Part shown: piece by piece, positions 1 through 8,689 of the stretch
Numbering within the stretch: position 1 is the first letter of the stretch
Layout of the letters: each line of letters starts with the position of its first letter
Assembly (NCBI RefSeq): GCF_900198195.1
Contig: NZ_LT899436.1
Span: 3,439,001-3,503,000 of the forward strand
Direction of reading: 5' to 3'
Origin: Tenacibaculum jejuense
Lineage (GTDB): Bacteria > Bacteroidota > Bacteroidia > Flavobacteriales > Flavobacteriaceae
Length of the DNA: 64,000 bases
Position numbers and translations under genes: made by a program
Notes under the pieces: generated by a model
Seen by the model: the letters and a program-made list of their open reading frames with translations, nothing else
Database searches by the model: none
Told to the model about the DNA's origin: nothing

Positions 1-1
1 A

Positions 2-550
2 AGTTATAAAGTTGTACTTAAAAAAGGTAGAAAAGAGTATGTAAATACTATTGAGGTAAAAAACGATCCTAAATCTTTAATTTCTAATGATGATAGAATC
101 GCACAGCGTAAAACTACGCTAGAATTATATGACGACATGGAAGATTTAGCGTATTTAGTATATCAGATTGATACACATATTAAAGATGCTAATGCTGCAA
201 TTAAAGCTGATCCTAAATTAAAGAAAACTGCAACTAAAGTGATTAATTTACTACAACCATTAAAAGAAACTTTAGTAGTTACGACGGGTGATAATTATGT
301 TGGTGAAGCTGAACCAGAATTAAGAGAAAAACTTTCTAATTTATATGCTGAAGTTGCTAATCAGTTTGAAAAACCTTCTTTATCTCAGCTTGAGAACAAA
401 GAAGTATTAGAAACTCGATTACAAAAAGCTAAAAAGGATTTTGAAAAAATTAAAAATAAAGAGATTTCAAAATTCGAAAAACGTAAATTGAAAGCTGACA
501 AAAAGCAAATAAAATTACTTAGTAAAGAAGATTTTATTGCGAAGAAATAA
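2..550 (+). CDS. C-terminal end of a VPS10/sortilin-type beta-propeller protein (5' truncated)
   Basis: The frame is open from base 2, so the start lies outside the window; 182 residues are visible. The sequence begins with a short beta-rich piece (SYKVVLKKGRKEY) followed by a long Lys/Glu-rich helical tail. This resembles the end of the roughly 1000-residue exported BNR/VPS10 repeat proteins of Bacteroidota, often labelled glycosyl hydrolase although catalysis is rarely shown. None of the propeller is visible, so the family call rests only on this tail. A strong terminator follows the stop. Confidence 0.5.
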   Translation, partial: SYKVVLKKGRKEYVNTIEVKNDPKSLISNDDRIAQRKTTLELYDDMEDLAYLVYQIDTHIKDANAAIKADPKLKKTATKVINLLQPLKETLVVTTGDNYVGEAEPELREKLSNLYAEVANQFEKPSLSQLENKEVLETRLQKAKKDFEKIKNKEISKFEKRKLKADKKQIKLLSKEDFIAKK

Positions 551-554
551 CAAC

Positions 555-587
555 AAAAATCCCCTTGATTGATCAAGGGGATTTTTT
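555..587. terminator. bidirectional intrinsic terminator
   Basis: The arms AAAATCCCCTTGAT and ATCAAGGGGATTTT form a near-perfect hairpin flanked by A and T runs. It lies between two convergent genes ending at 550 and 590 and can serve both. Confidence 0.85.
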
Positions 588-589
588 AT

Positions 590-1552
590 TTAATCTATCA
601 AGAATTCTATTGCAACTTCTCTATCCATTAATAAGAAACATTGTTTGGTTCCTGGAGGCGGAACAAATCGAACTGTAGTTGTAGATTTACTTACAACTTT
701 TTCAGGTTTTACTGCCCTACTACTTCCTAAAAAGCCAACGAAAAATTCTCTCTGTTTGGCATTACCTAATTTTATTGTAACAACATTTCCTTTGCCTCTT
801 TTTAAAATTCCAGCGTTTGGAGATTTTAAAGTTACATTCGTCTTTAAAAAATCGTTACTAAAAACAGGCTGATTGTAATATTGTTCTTTTGTTATTCTAC
901 CAACTCTTAATCTCCATATACTTTTTTCTGGAAAATGAGTTTTAAAATACTTCTTTTTAGGTATGTTATAATAATACGGATTAAATCTTCTTATCCATCT
1001 TCCATTAGTCTCTGCTCCTGCGCCCCAAGTTGCGTCTATATAAATCCACTTTCCATTTAGCTTAACAGCATTCCAAGCATGATTTGCACTTAATGATGAA
1101 TTTCCTATTTCTTGAGCAGAATTTCTAACATGACCAGCAACAACCTCATTTTCGATATTTAAAAGTGAACACACCTCTGCAAATGTTCTTGCATAACCTT
1201 CACAAACTGCTTTACGTGTTCGTAGTGTTTTCCTAACTATCTTCTCGTTTATCGCTTTAATTTTCTGTTGTTTCTCTTCTTCTGTTCTGTATCTGAATGA
1301 AGTTTTTGTTTGCCTATTTGGATTGTAAAATTCTTTCAAATCGTAACGAACGTTTTTTGTTAACCAAGCATATAAAGCTTTAGTTTTATCTTCATCCGTA
1401 TTAAAATCTCGATTAATATTCTTCGCCAGTTTTTCAACTGTTATTAAACCAGAATATCCATCCGTTATTTGTTTTATTCCAGAAAAATCTTGGGCTTTAG
1501 CAACTAAAATTGAAAAAAAAATAATTGTAAATAATCTCATCATAAACTTCAT
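590..1552 (-). CDS. exported transglutaminase-like domain protein
   Basis: This is a 320-residue protein with an N-terminal signal peptide (hydrophobic residues about 5-18, likely cut after AKA). The papain-like transglutaminase core is complete: Cys117 in VCEGYAR, His158 in NHAWNAV and Asp173 in IDATWG. The C-terminal third has a beta-rich look and no recognised motif. Bacterial members cut or crosslink peptides, often outside the cytoplasm; the substrate here is unknown. Met1, Met4 and Met5 are all possible starts, and the first gives the best positively charged signal-peptide head. The gene appears monocistronic. Confidence 0.8.
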   Translation of the reverse strand: MKFMMRLFTIIFFSILVAKAQDFSGIKQITDGYSGLITVEKLAKNINRDFNTDEDKTKALYAWLTKNVRYDLKEFYNPNRQTKTSFRYRTEEEKQQKIKAINEKIVRKTLRTRKAVCEGYARTFAEVCSLLNIENEVVAGHVRNSAQEIGNSSLSANHAWNAVKLNGKWIYIDATWGAGAETNGRWIRRFNPYYYNIPKKKYFKTHFPEKSIWRLRVGRITKEQYYNQPVFSNDFLKTNVTLKSPNAGILKRGKGNVVTIKLGNAKQREFFVGFLGSSRAVKPEKVVSKSTTTVRFVPPPGTKQCFLLMDREVAIEFLID

Positions 1553-1740
1553 TAATCAATAATTATACCTTTAACAATATCTTCGATAAAAATACAAAGA
1601 AAAACTGTCCCTTCTTCCAAAGCCTTTTTCACTTATATGCTTCCTCTACACAATAACACAATTTATTTATATAAACTTTTTCAACTCCAGCACCTATTTA
1701 TTTTTTCGCTAATAAAAAATAGTACAAAGACTTTTTAAAC

Positions 1741-1790
1741 CTTCAGAAACTCCTATTCTGAAGTCATTAACTTTAAGAATTACGAATAGG
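1741..1790 (+). other. alternative hairpins upstream of the DUF4846 gene
   Basis: In the gap between divergent genes, CTTCAGAA (1741-1748) pairs perfectly with TTCTGAAG (1756-1763). CCTATTC (1752-1758) can instead pair with GAATAGG (1784-1790). The two structures share bases, so only one can form at a time. The region starts about 100 bases before the ATG at 1847. No known riboswitch is recognised. The rest of 1553-1846 is AT-rich with nothing clear. Confidence 0.25.
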
Positions 1791-1846
1791 TTAATTATAT
1801 AAATTCTTTTAATTTAGTGAACAACAAACACGAATCTTAACAAGCT

Positions 1847-2722
1847 ATGAAAAAAAATATCCTTTTAGTTGTCGCATCAATACTGATCATATTTCTTTTA
1901 ATGCGAATGAATCCGAAAGGAAAACAATATACAAATCAAATTGAAGCTTTAATTTCTTCTCCAAAAGAAAACCTTATCAATAAAGAAGGAAGTACAATTA
2001 AAGATCGTATAAAATCTCCAAAAGGTTACAAGCGAAATACAATTAAAAATAACTCTTTTGAATATTATTTGAGAAATTACAAATTAAAGAAACATGGTAG
2101 TGAAATCATTAACTACGATGGTTCAAAATACTTTGCTCAAGATTGGCATGACGCAATTTTGGAAGTGCCGGTCCCAAAAAATGGTTTACAACAATGTGCC
2201 GATGCTTTAATGCGAATTAGATCTGAATATTTATGGAACCAAAATAGAAAAGATGAAATTGGTTTTAAATTTACTTCTGGTCATTATTGTTCATGGAAAA
2301 AATACGCTCTTGGTTATCGACCTAAGATAAAAGGTAACAAGGTAAGCTTTCATAAAACTGCAAAACCAGATTATTCTAAAACTAACTTTTATAAATATTT
2401 AAATTTAATTTACACCTACGCTGGAACAGCTTCTTTACATAATGAGCTTAAGAAAGTAAAAATTAAAGATATTAGAATTGGAGATATGTTGGTAAAACCT
2501 GGATTTCCAGGGCATATCGAAATTATTGTAGATGAAGTGAGTAATGAAAAAGGTGAAAAGCTTTTTTTATTAGCCCAAGGAAACACACCTGCACAAAGCG
2601 TTTGTTTACTAAGAAACTTTGAAGATTCAGATATCTCTCCTTGGTATAGGTTTTCTTCAAATACACCTATTTATACGCCAAGTTATTATTTTGAAAAACC
2701 AGTTTTTGTTCGATTTAAATAA
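1847..2722 (+). CDS. DUF4846 domain protein, exported or membrane-anchored
   Basis: This 291-residue protein has one N-terminal hydrophobic segment (residues about 4-21). The body matches DUF4846, with the blocks FEYYLRNYKLK, QQCADALMRIRSEYLW and PGFPGHIEIIVDE. No function is established for the family. A Cys and several His occur in conserved-looking places (GHYCSWKK, PGHIEII), which would fit an NlpC/P60-like hydrolase fold, but that is inference. The gene converges on kdsA with only 2 bases between stops. Confidence 0.75.
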   Translation: MKKNILLVVASILIIFLLMRMNPKGKQYTNQIEALISSPKENLINKEGSTIKDRIKSPKGYKRNTIKNNSFEYYLRNYKLKKHGSEIINYDGSKYFAQDWHDAILEVPVPKNGLQQCADALMRIRSEYLWNQNRKDEIGFKFTSGHYCSWKKYALGYRPKIKGNKVSFHKTAKPDYSKTNFYKYLNLIYTYAGTASLHNELKKVKIKDIRIGDMLVKPGFPGHIEIIVDEVSNEKGEKLFLLAQGNTPAQSVCLLRNFEDSDISPWYRFSSNTPIYTPSYYFEKPVFVRFK

Positions 2723-2724
2723 AA

Positions 2725-3549
2725 TTAAAAAGTATTTACAAGTTTTTTTATAGCGACTAAATTAGAAAGTAATTGTTCTAAATAATCTAAGTGTAACATG
2801 TTAGCTCCATCAGATTTTGCATTAGTAGGATCAAAATGCGTTTCAATAAATAACCCATCAACATTATTTACAACTCCTGCTCTAGCAATAGTTTCAATCA
2901 TATCTGGTCTACCACCTGTAACTCCAGAACTTTGATTTGGTTGTTGTAATGAATGAGTTACATCTAGTACAGTTGGAGCAAACTTTTTCATTGTAGGAAT
3001 TCCTCTAAAATCTACTAGTAAATCTTGATAGCCAAACATTGTTCCTCTTTCAGTAATCCAAGCTTTTTCACTTCCAGAATCTTTTACTTTTCTAACAGCA
3101 TGCTCCATAGCTTCAGGACTCATAAATTGTCCTTTCTTTAAGTTTACTACTTTACCTGTTTTTGCAGCAGCGACTACTAAATCTGTTTGACGAACTAAAA
3201 ATGCAGGAATTTGTAATACATCTACATATTCAGCAGCTTTTTCAGCATCTGAAATTTCATGAATATCTGTAACCGTTGGTACATCAAAAGTTTCAGAAAC
3301 TTTTCTTAAAACCTTTAAAGCTTTATCATCACCTATACCCGTAAAGCTATCAATTCTACTTCTGTTCGCTTTTTTAAAACTCCCCTTAAAAACATAAGGA
3401 ATTTCTAATCGATCTGTAATAGCAACTATTTTCTCCGCTATTTTTAAAGCCATATCTTCTCCTTCTATTGCACAAGGACCTGCCAGTAAAAAGAAATTAT
3501 TAGAATTCGTGTGTTTTATTTTAGGTATAAGGTTTAAATCCATCATCAA
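2725..3549 (-). CDS. kdsA: 3-deoxy-8-phosphooctulonate synthase (KdsA)
   Basis: KdsA condenses phosphoenolpyruvate with arabinose 5-phosphate to make Kdo-8-phosphate for the inner core of lipopolysaccharide, in the cytoplasm. At 274 residues it has normal family length. LLAGPCAIEGEDM near the N-terminus and VTDIHEISDAE, QIPAFLVRQTDL, KKGQFMSPEAM and DVTHSLQQPN follow in the usual order. The triple Met start lies 9 bases from a TAAATTTG promoter element, which implies a very short leader. It stands alone and convergent with the DUF4846 gene; no other Kdo gene is next to it. Confidence 0.95.
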   Translation of the reverse strand: MMMDLNLIPKIKHTNSNNFFLLAGPCAIEGEDMALKIAEKIVAITDRLEIPYVFKGSFKKANRSRIDSFTGIGDDKALKVLRKVSETFDVPTVTDIHEISDAEKAAEYVDVLQIPAFLVRQTDLVVAAAKTGKVVNLKKGQFMSPEAMEHAVRKVKDSGSEKAWITERGTMFGYQDLLVDFRGIPTMKKFAPTVLDVTHSLQQPNQSSGVTGGRPDMIETIARAGVVNNVDGLFIETHFDPTNAKSDGANMLHLDYLEQLLSNLVAIKKLVNTF

Positions 3550-3557
3550 AATTTTGG

Positions 3558-3565
3558 CAAATTTA
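3558..3565 (-). promoter_or_regulatory. Bacteroidota -7 element for kdsA
   Basis: On the minus strand the bases read TAAATTTG, a perfect match to the TAnnTTTG element used by the Bacteroidota housekeeping sigma factor. It ends 9 bases before the kdsA start. A weaker plus-strand element, TATCTTTA at 3581-3588, may serve the divergent M28 peptidase gene. Confidence 0.5.
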
Positions 3566-3607
3566 AGGAATAATATTAGCTATCTTTAGCTTTTAATTTA
3601 TTTACTT

Positions 3608-4696
3608 ATGAAATATATCTTTATAAGACTAGCACTTGTATTTTCATTAACTTTAGTTAGCTGTGCTATTAATATAAAAGCTGCAGACGGTGTAGATGGA
3701 ACCAACGGAATTAGTGCAACAAATGGTGAAATTGGTAAAAATGGAATCGATGGCAAAGACTTAAAAAAATTAAACTCAACCAAAAAACCTTCAATTCAAA
3801 AACAAAACAAGCAACTCACCACTACTCCCAATATTGATACTACTTTAGTAAGAAAACATTTATATACCTTAGCTTCAGATGAAATGGAAGGAAGAGCAAC
3901 TGGAACTCCTGGAATTGAAAAAGCTGCTCAATATATAGAAAATGAATACAGAAAAATTGGCTTAAAAACATTTCAAAACTTAGAAACTTACAGACAAAAC
4001 TTCGAGGATAAAGGGATAAAAATGTTTAATGTCATTGGTCTTTTGGAAGGAAAAAGCAAAAAAGATGAGATTGTAATTGTTTCTGCCCATTACGATCATT
4101 TAGGTACCAAAAAAAGCGGTAATGGTGATCGTATATACAATGGTGCTAATGATGATGCATCTGGTGTAGTTGGTGTTTTAACTTTAGCGAAATACTTTGC
4201 TGAACAAAATAATAACGAAAGAAGTATATTATTTGTATGTTTTACAGCTGAAGAAATAGGCTTAATTGGTTCAAAATATTTTGGAAAACAAATTGACCCT
4301 GAGAAATTTATAGCTGGTATAAATCTTGAACTTATAGGTAAAGAACCTAGAACAGGTCCAAAAACTGCGTGGTTAACCGGTTTTGAAAGGTCTAATTTTG
4401 GTAAAATTATTCAAGAAAATTTAAAAGGTACAGGTTACAAACTCTATCCAGATCCTTACAAAAAATACAGATTATTCTTTCGATCAGATAACGCTTCTTT
4501 AGCGCGCTTAGGAGTTCCTTCACATACTTTTTGTACCACTCCAATAGATTTAGATAAAGATTATCATAAAGTCTCAGATGAAGCTAAAACCCTCGATGTT
4601 TCTATTCTGACTGAAACAATTAAGGCTGTTTTTGTTGGAACAACATCTATTATTAATGGTAAAGACACACCAACTAGAATAAAACTAGAAGAATAA
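3608..4696 (+). CDS. M28 family zinc aminopeptidase, lipoprotein with collagen-like stalk
   Basis: This 362-residue protein has a lipoprotein signal with lipobox Cys19 (LVSC). A Gly-X-Y stretch follows at residues 28-51: Gly at 28, 31, 34, 40, 43, 46 and 49, with one Ala at 37. The M28 metal site is present: H161 and D163 in AHYDHLG, D182/D183 in ANDDASG, E215/E216 in TAEEIGL, E in NLELIGK, and a late HKVSDE. Such enzymes remove N-terminal residues with two zinc ions; here the enzyme would be tethered to a membrane. The collagen-like stalk is unusual for the family. Monocistronic. Confidence 0.85.
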   Translation: MKYIFIRLALVFSLTLVSCAINIKAADGVDGTNGISATNGEIGKNGIDGKDLKKLNSTKKPSIQKQNKQLTTTPNIDTTLVRKHLYTLASDEMEGRATGTPGIEKAAQYIENEYRKIGLKTFQNLETYRQNFEDKGIKMFNVIGLLEGKSKKDEIVIVSAHYDHLGTKKSGNGDRIYNGANDDASGVVGVLTLAKYFAEQNNNERSILFVCFTAEEIGLIGSKYFGKQIDPEKFIAGINLELIGKEPRTGPKTAWLTGFERSNFGKIIQENLKGTGYKLYPDPYKKYRLFFRSDNASLARLGVPSHTFCTTPIDLDKDYHKVSDEAKTLDVSILTETIKAVFVGTTSIINGKDTPTRIKLEE

Positions 4697-4941
4697 ATAT
4701 CATATTCTTAATTTAAATACTTCAGAAAGCATTTCTAACAAAATAGATATGCTTTTTTTATTGAATTTGTTTTTTTTTAATCATAATACTATTCTTTCTC
4801 ATCAAAAAACATTAAAAAAAGCAAAAAACAATACTTTATCATCAATAAACACAAAAATCAAACCAACAAATACATATATCTTAAAAATTTAATATTTTTT
4901 TTAATATATTCGTATCAACAAATTAAAAAACCCTTCAAAGA

Positions 4942-6438
4942 ATGAAAAAATTATTACTTACCCTTGCGGTAGCTGGGGCTATCGTATCTTGCTCTACAAA
5001 TGACGAAACTACAGATCAAATCGTACCTGAGCAGCAAACAGAATTATTATCAAAAAGTCAAATAAATAATCTAATTAAAGAATCATTAGAGTCTAGTGGA
5101 GATTTCAACTGGATGGATACAAACGCTCAAACTATTTGGAGTGCTATTCAACATGGAGACAATCTTCTTACTATTGGATATGGCGGTGATCCTGGTCAAT
5201 TTCAAAGAAATGCGGCTTCTTCTAACATAAAAGATAACTTGATAAACTTAGTTAGATCTATGGAATCTAACGACAGTACACTTTCAGGAAGAGCTACAGA
5301 TAATTTATATGTTGATGAAAATATTAATGTTATAGATATTAAAGTTGAAAATATTGCTACAATAGAAGCTTTATTATCAAATAATACTGTTCGTTATCTT
5401 GAGCCTGCATCTTACACATTAGATACTAACGAAGGGCTTGCCGCTAGATCTGGAGAAGGTTTTGGTTGTGGTTTTAGATCACAAAATATTGCTTCTTCTG
5501 ATTATAGAACAGTATCACCAGCAGCAAGAGTACCTTGGAACTTTGATATTCACAATATTCCAGCTGCATGGAATTATAGTACAGGTAGAGGAGTTACCGT
5601 AGCTGTTATTGACTCTGGTTTATCTCCTGAACAAAGATTAATGAATCAAAATTTTAATACAGGACAATCATCTGGTAGAACAGTTCAGAAATTTGGTACT
5701 TATATAGATTCTATTTGGCCATGGTCTAATAATTACGATGGTGTAAATGACAAGTGTGGTCATGGAACAAATATGGCTTCTGTTGCTACGGCTCCTAGAA
5801 ATGGAAATAATTTACCTGTTGGTGTAGCTTATAATGCTAACTTAGTAACATATAGAGCTGTGCAAAATGTATTAATCGATGATTATCATGAAAAAAGAGG
5901 TGTTGCAGAAGCTTTAACAGCTTTAGGAAATAGAAGCGATGTTAAAGTTATTTCAATGTCTATTGGTTCTCCTTTTGGAATTTCTAGAGTTCGTGATGCA
6001 ATTAAATATGCTTACAATAGAGGTAAAATGATTATTGCAGCAGGTGGAACTTCTACTTCATTTACTACTTGGTTTGGAGTTATATTCCCAGCAAATATGA
6101 ATGAAACTGTTGCTGTTACAGGACTTAAAGAAGGAAGATATGTTAGATGTGGAAATTGTCATTCTGGTTCTAAAATAGATTTTACTATTGAAATGGAAAG
6201 AAATTCAGGAAACTTTGTACCAGTATTAAGTTCTTATAATGGTGCTGCTAGATATGTTGGTGGATCTTCTGTAGCAACTGCTACTACAGCTGGAATTGCT
6301 GCTTTAGTATGGTCTAAAAATCCAACTTGGACTAGAGCACAAGTTTTAGATAAAATGAAGAGAGCTGGAGAATTTTACCCTAATAGAAACTCAAATTTCG
6401 GATACGGTAATATAGATGCCTTAAAAGCTGTTAGATAG
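4942..6438 (+). CDS. S8 (subtilase) serine endopeptidase, lipoprotein
   Basis: This 498-residue protein has a lipobox at Cys17 (AIVSC), a pro-region of about 170 residues and then a subtilase domain. The triad is Asp224 (VAVIDSGLS), His274 (GHGTNMASVA) and Ser443 (GGSSVATATTAG). The serine box reads G-S-S-V-A rather than the usual G-T-S-M-A. The oxyanion-hole block reads AAGGTS, where the family normally has Asn (AAGN). Either this is a sub-family variant or activity is altered. It is exported and probably digests protein outside the cell or in the periplasm. It has its own terminator. Confidence 0.9.
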   Translation: MKKLLLTLAVAGAIVSCSTNDETTDQIVPEQQTELLSKSQINNLIKESLESSGDFNWMDTNAQTIWSAIQHGDNLLTIGYGGDPGQFQRNAASSNIKDNLINLVRSMESNDSTLSGRATDNLYVDENINVIDIKVENIATIEALLSNNTVRYLEPASYTLDTNEGLAARSGEGFGCGFRSQNIASSDYRTVSPAARVPWNFDIHNIPAAWNYSTGRGVTVAVIDSGLSPEQRLMNQNFNTGQSSGRTVQKFGTYIDSIWPWSNNYDGVNDKCGHGTNMASVATAPRNGNNLPVGVAYNANLVTYRAVQNVLIDDYHEKRGVAEALTALGNRSDVKVISMSIGSPFGISRVRDAIKYAYNRGKMIIAAGGTSTSFTTWFGVIFPANMNETVAVTGLKEGRYVRCGNCHSGSKIDFTIEMERNSGNFVPVLSSYNGAARYVGGSSVATATTAGIAALVWSKNPTWTRAQVLDKMKRAGEFYPNRNSNFGYGNIDALKAVR

Positions 6439-6463
6439 ATTAAAAACTACTTTTATATACCCC

Positions 6464-6493
6464 AAAAGTCTTACGATATCGTAAGACTTTTTT
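6464..6493 (+). terminator. intrinsic terminator of the S8 peptidase gene
   Basis: AAAAGTCTTACGA and TCGTAAGACTTTT form a long perfect stem with a minimal loop, followed by further T residues, 26 bases after the stop codon. Confidence 0.85.
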
Positions 6494-6578
6494 ATTTTTC
6501 CTTTTTAAATATAGATTTGGCATGAAGTTAGCTTATAGTTTTTTAACGTTAGAAAAACTGATGTATTAATATCTTTTA

Positions 6579-6586
6579 TAAATTTG
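6579..6586 (+). promoter_or_regulatory. -7 promoter element of the small secreted protein gene
   Basis: TAAATTTG matches TAnnTTTG exactly and lies 24 bases before the ATG at 6611. This supports 6611 as the start rather than the alternative at 6584, which would fall inside the promoter. No clear -33 TTTG is seen. Confidence 0.5.
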
Positions 6587-6610
6587 CAACACATAACAAA
6601 TCAATTTAAA

Positions 6611-7006
6611 ATGAAAAAAATTACTTTAATCATTTGTTTACTTTTAATTTCTACTTCTTTATTTTCTCAAAATAGAGAAGGTTCTATATTCTATTCTTTT
6701 GTTGAAAAAACAGATACAGAATACAAAATAAGTGTAGACATATACGAAGTAGATAAAATTGAATTTATTAAAGTTGAACTCGTTGATGAAAATAAAAACG
6801 AATTAGTAGTAGAAACGGCAGAGTTAGCCTTAAGAGAAGGTAAATACTATTTAAAGTTCAATGGAGAAGAAAAACAAGTAGTACCAGAAGATATAAGTTT
6901 GACTATAAAAAACGAATATAATGATACAAAGTATCCACAAATAAATGTTAAGTTACTAGATAAGCTCTTACGAATAGTGGATTATTCACAAAAGGTATTT
7001 TATTAA
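6611..7006 (+). CDS. small secreted protein of unknown function
   Basis: This 131-residue protein starts with MKKITLIICLLLISTS and a signal peptide probably cut after LFSQ. The mature part is about 110 residues, rich in beta-forming and acidic residues, with no motif I recognise. I chose the ATG at 6611 because it gives a clean signal peptide and lies downstream of the promoter element; a longer reading from 6584 adds nine residues in front of it. Flanked by terminators on both sides, so it is a single-gene unit. Confidence 0.7.
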   Translation: MKKITLIICLLLISTSLFSQNREGSIFYSFVEKTDTEYKISVDIYEVDKIEFIKVELVDENKNELVVETAELALREGKYYLKFNGEEKQVVPEDISLTIKNEYNDTKYPQINVKLLDKLLRIVDYSQKVFY

Positions 7007-7011
7007 AAATT

Positions 7012-7048
7012 AAAATCCTGAGATTCATAAAATCTCAGGATTTTTTTT
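7012..7048. terminator. bidirectional intrinsic terminator
   Basis: AAAATCCTGAGATT (7012-7025) pairs perfectly with AATCTCAGGATTTT (7031-7044) around a 5-base loop, with T residues following. It separates two convergent genes. Confidence 0.9.
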
Positions 7049-7069
7049 TAGTTAAATAAAAACTGCTAT

Positions 7070-7906
7070 TTAGTATAAGAAACGTAAAGCAGTAATATCA
7101 TTAGGACCAAACTCACCGTCGTCATTCGCGTTGAAACAAGCAATCATAACTGAAGTTGGATCGTAACCAGCAGGAGTTCCAGGAACTGGGTTAGCTCCTA
7201 CACCAGCAGTACCTTCATTAGTATTTTGTCCACAACTTTGTCTTGTTTGGTAATCTGTATGACGGAAACCAACAGAATGTCCAATTTCATGAGTAATTAC
7301 ATGCTCATTTACATTTGTTGAAAAACCTTCTAATCCAAAAATTTGTACAAACTTAAATGGGTTTCCATTGGTTGGGAATCCAGCAGAACCACCTGAGCCA
7401 TTTTGATTTGGGTTATTGTAAACTACCATATCTCTTGATTGATAATCTGTACCAAAAGTTAAATTAAATCTAATAGTTAAATTTAACCTGTTATAATTAT
7501 TAACGGCCCACCTAAGAGCTGTTTGCGCTTTGTTTGATAACCCAAAACCTCCACCACCTGTGAAACCAATAATATCGATTACTGTGTTTTGAGCAACTAA
7601 ATTATTTGTATAATAATTTCTTTCAGAAAGATCTTGTAGATTTGGGAGATCATTGATCTTATCTTCTGTAAAGTGGAGATCACCTTCTGCTTGATACATA
7701 GGAGTTACATCTCCATTAGGTAATACGAAGTCTACTTTTTTCACATTGTTTGTATTTACATCAAAGTCAGCTAGCTTTGATATAATTTCTGCAGAAACAC
7801 CGTTATCAGCTCCAGCTTCTGGCTGATTGTTGTCTTCTGATTGACAAGCGAAAAAACTAGCTCCAACTAGTAATAATGCAATTCGGGAGAATTTCATTTT
7901 TTTCAT
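7070..7906 (-). CDS. M57 HEIGH-type metallopeptidase, lipoprotein
   Basis: This 278-residue protein has a lipobox in SFFACQSED. The zinc-binding motif is HEIGHSVGFRHTD with His206, Glu207 and His210, and it belongs to the dual-action HEIGH metallopeptidase group common in Bacteroidota. Conserved Cys and SVMIACFNAND blocks follow in the C-terminal part. It is the third exported peptidase in 4.3 kb, each a separate transcription unit. Start alternatives are Met1 and Met4. Upstream lie 1.3 kb of non-coding DNA. Confidence 0.85.
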   Translation of the reverse strand: MKKMKFSRIALLLVGASFFACQSEDNNQPEAGADNGVSAEIISKLADFDVNTNNVKKVDFVLPNGDVTPMYQAEGDLHFTEDKINDLPNLQDLSERNYYTNNLVAQNTVIDIIGFTGGGGFGLSNKAQTALRWAVNNYNRLNLTIRFNLTFGTDYQSRDMVVYNNPNQNGSGGSAGFPTNGNPFKFVQIFGLEGFSTNVNEHVITHEIGHSVGFRHTDYQTRQSCGQNTNEGTAGVGANPVPGTPAGYDPTSVMIACFNANDDGEFGPNDITALRFLY

Positions 7907-8325
7907 AATTAAAATGTTTTTTAATGGTTTATAATAAATTTTTAACTAAATTATAACTTTTATTTAACCACTTTAACATTTTTTAAGTTTTAATACAGAA
8001 TTAAATTAAATGTTAATAAAACAACATTATGTTTAAAAATTTAACATTTTAACTTAAAAAAAACAAAAACAATTTAAATAGATTGTCTCCTATTTTTATA
8101 GTTAAAATATAACTTTTAACTTTCAATTTACAACTTACTAATAGAAAAATATACTAAAAATAAAACTTAATTAACATATAAACACCTTCAAAGAAGCTAT
8201 AAAATATAAGTTTGACCTTAGTCAACAATAATAAATTCTGAATTAAATACTAGTTAGTTTACTATCTCAACCGCAACAAGACTATATTCTTCCTTTAAAT
8301 TTATATTAACATATCATTAAAACAA
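7907..8325. other. AT-rich non-coding stretch upstream of the M57 gene
   Basis: I find no open reading frame with coding character, no RNA gene and no convincing hairpin here. It is extremely AT-rich with many TTTAA and TTAAC words and ends where the structured repeat array begins. Promoter elements for the M57 gene must lie near 7907-7960, but none matches TAnnTTTG exactly. Confidence 0.5.
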
Positions 8326-8400
8326 AAAAAGAGACTTCAAATAACTTGAAGCCTCCTTGTCTAACCAAACTTAGTATAAAAACTAACTACTACTATTTTT
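8326..8400 (-). ncRNA. repeat unit A, partial (core plus terminator)
   Basis: Only the 3' part (minus strand) of the element remains: core 8362-8400, then a stem formed by 8330-8340 and 8346-8357 with a 5-base loop and a T run. The terminator stem shares little sequence with the other units yet sits in the same place. The upstream hairpins are missing. Confidence 0.45.
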
Positions 8401-8445
8401 ATTATGATATACTTTAATATTCTTAAAATTTGCTTTTTTAGGATT

Positions 8446-8689
8446 TAAAAAAGGGACTTTAAAAATCAAAGCCCCTTTGTTTAACCAAACTTAGTATAAA
8501 AACTAACTACTACTATTTTTAACTATTACTAACTATTTATACACTTTATGTGTTGTTATATCGCTATAACTAGGGATTATTAATTGCAATTTGGGAATTA
8601 CTATATATTTTTAATGAACTTATCTAATTTTTTAAAACAGTATTTAACTGCTACATTTATTTGACACATCTTTTTTTAATTGGTCACAA
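8446..8689 (-). ncRNA. repeat unit B, putative structured RNA
   Basis: Read on the minus strand it contains in order: an AGCAGT/ACTGTT stem, GTAATT-CCCA-AATTGC (8586-8601), GTTATA-GCGA-TATAAC with a GNRA-type loop (8555-8570), TTAGT-TTTTAT-ACTAA inside the core, and a terminator stem at 8450-8460 with 8468-8478. The GC-richer terminator stem (AAAGGGGCTTT on the minus strand) differs from those of the other units. No TAnnTTTG promoter with a good -33 box was found upstream, so the transcription start is unknown. Confidence 0.5.

Noticed and set aside
8612..8662. Short reading frame starting ATG AAC TTA TCT AAT in each repeat unit (16, 16 and 14 codons)
   Set aside because: It lies on the strand opposite to the terminators, differs in length in the last unit, and its conservation is explained by the paired bases of the hairpins.
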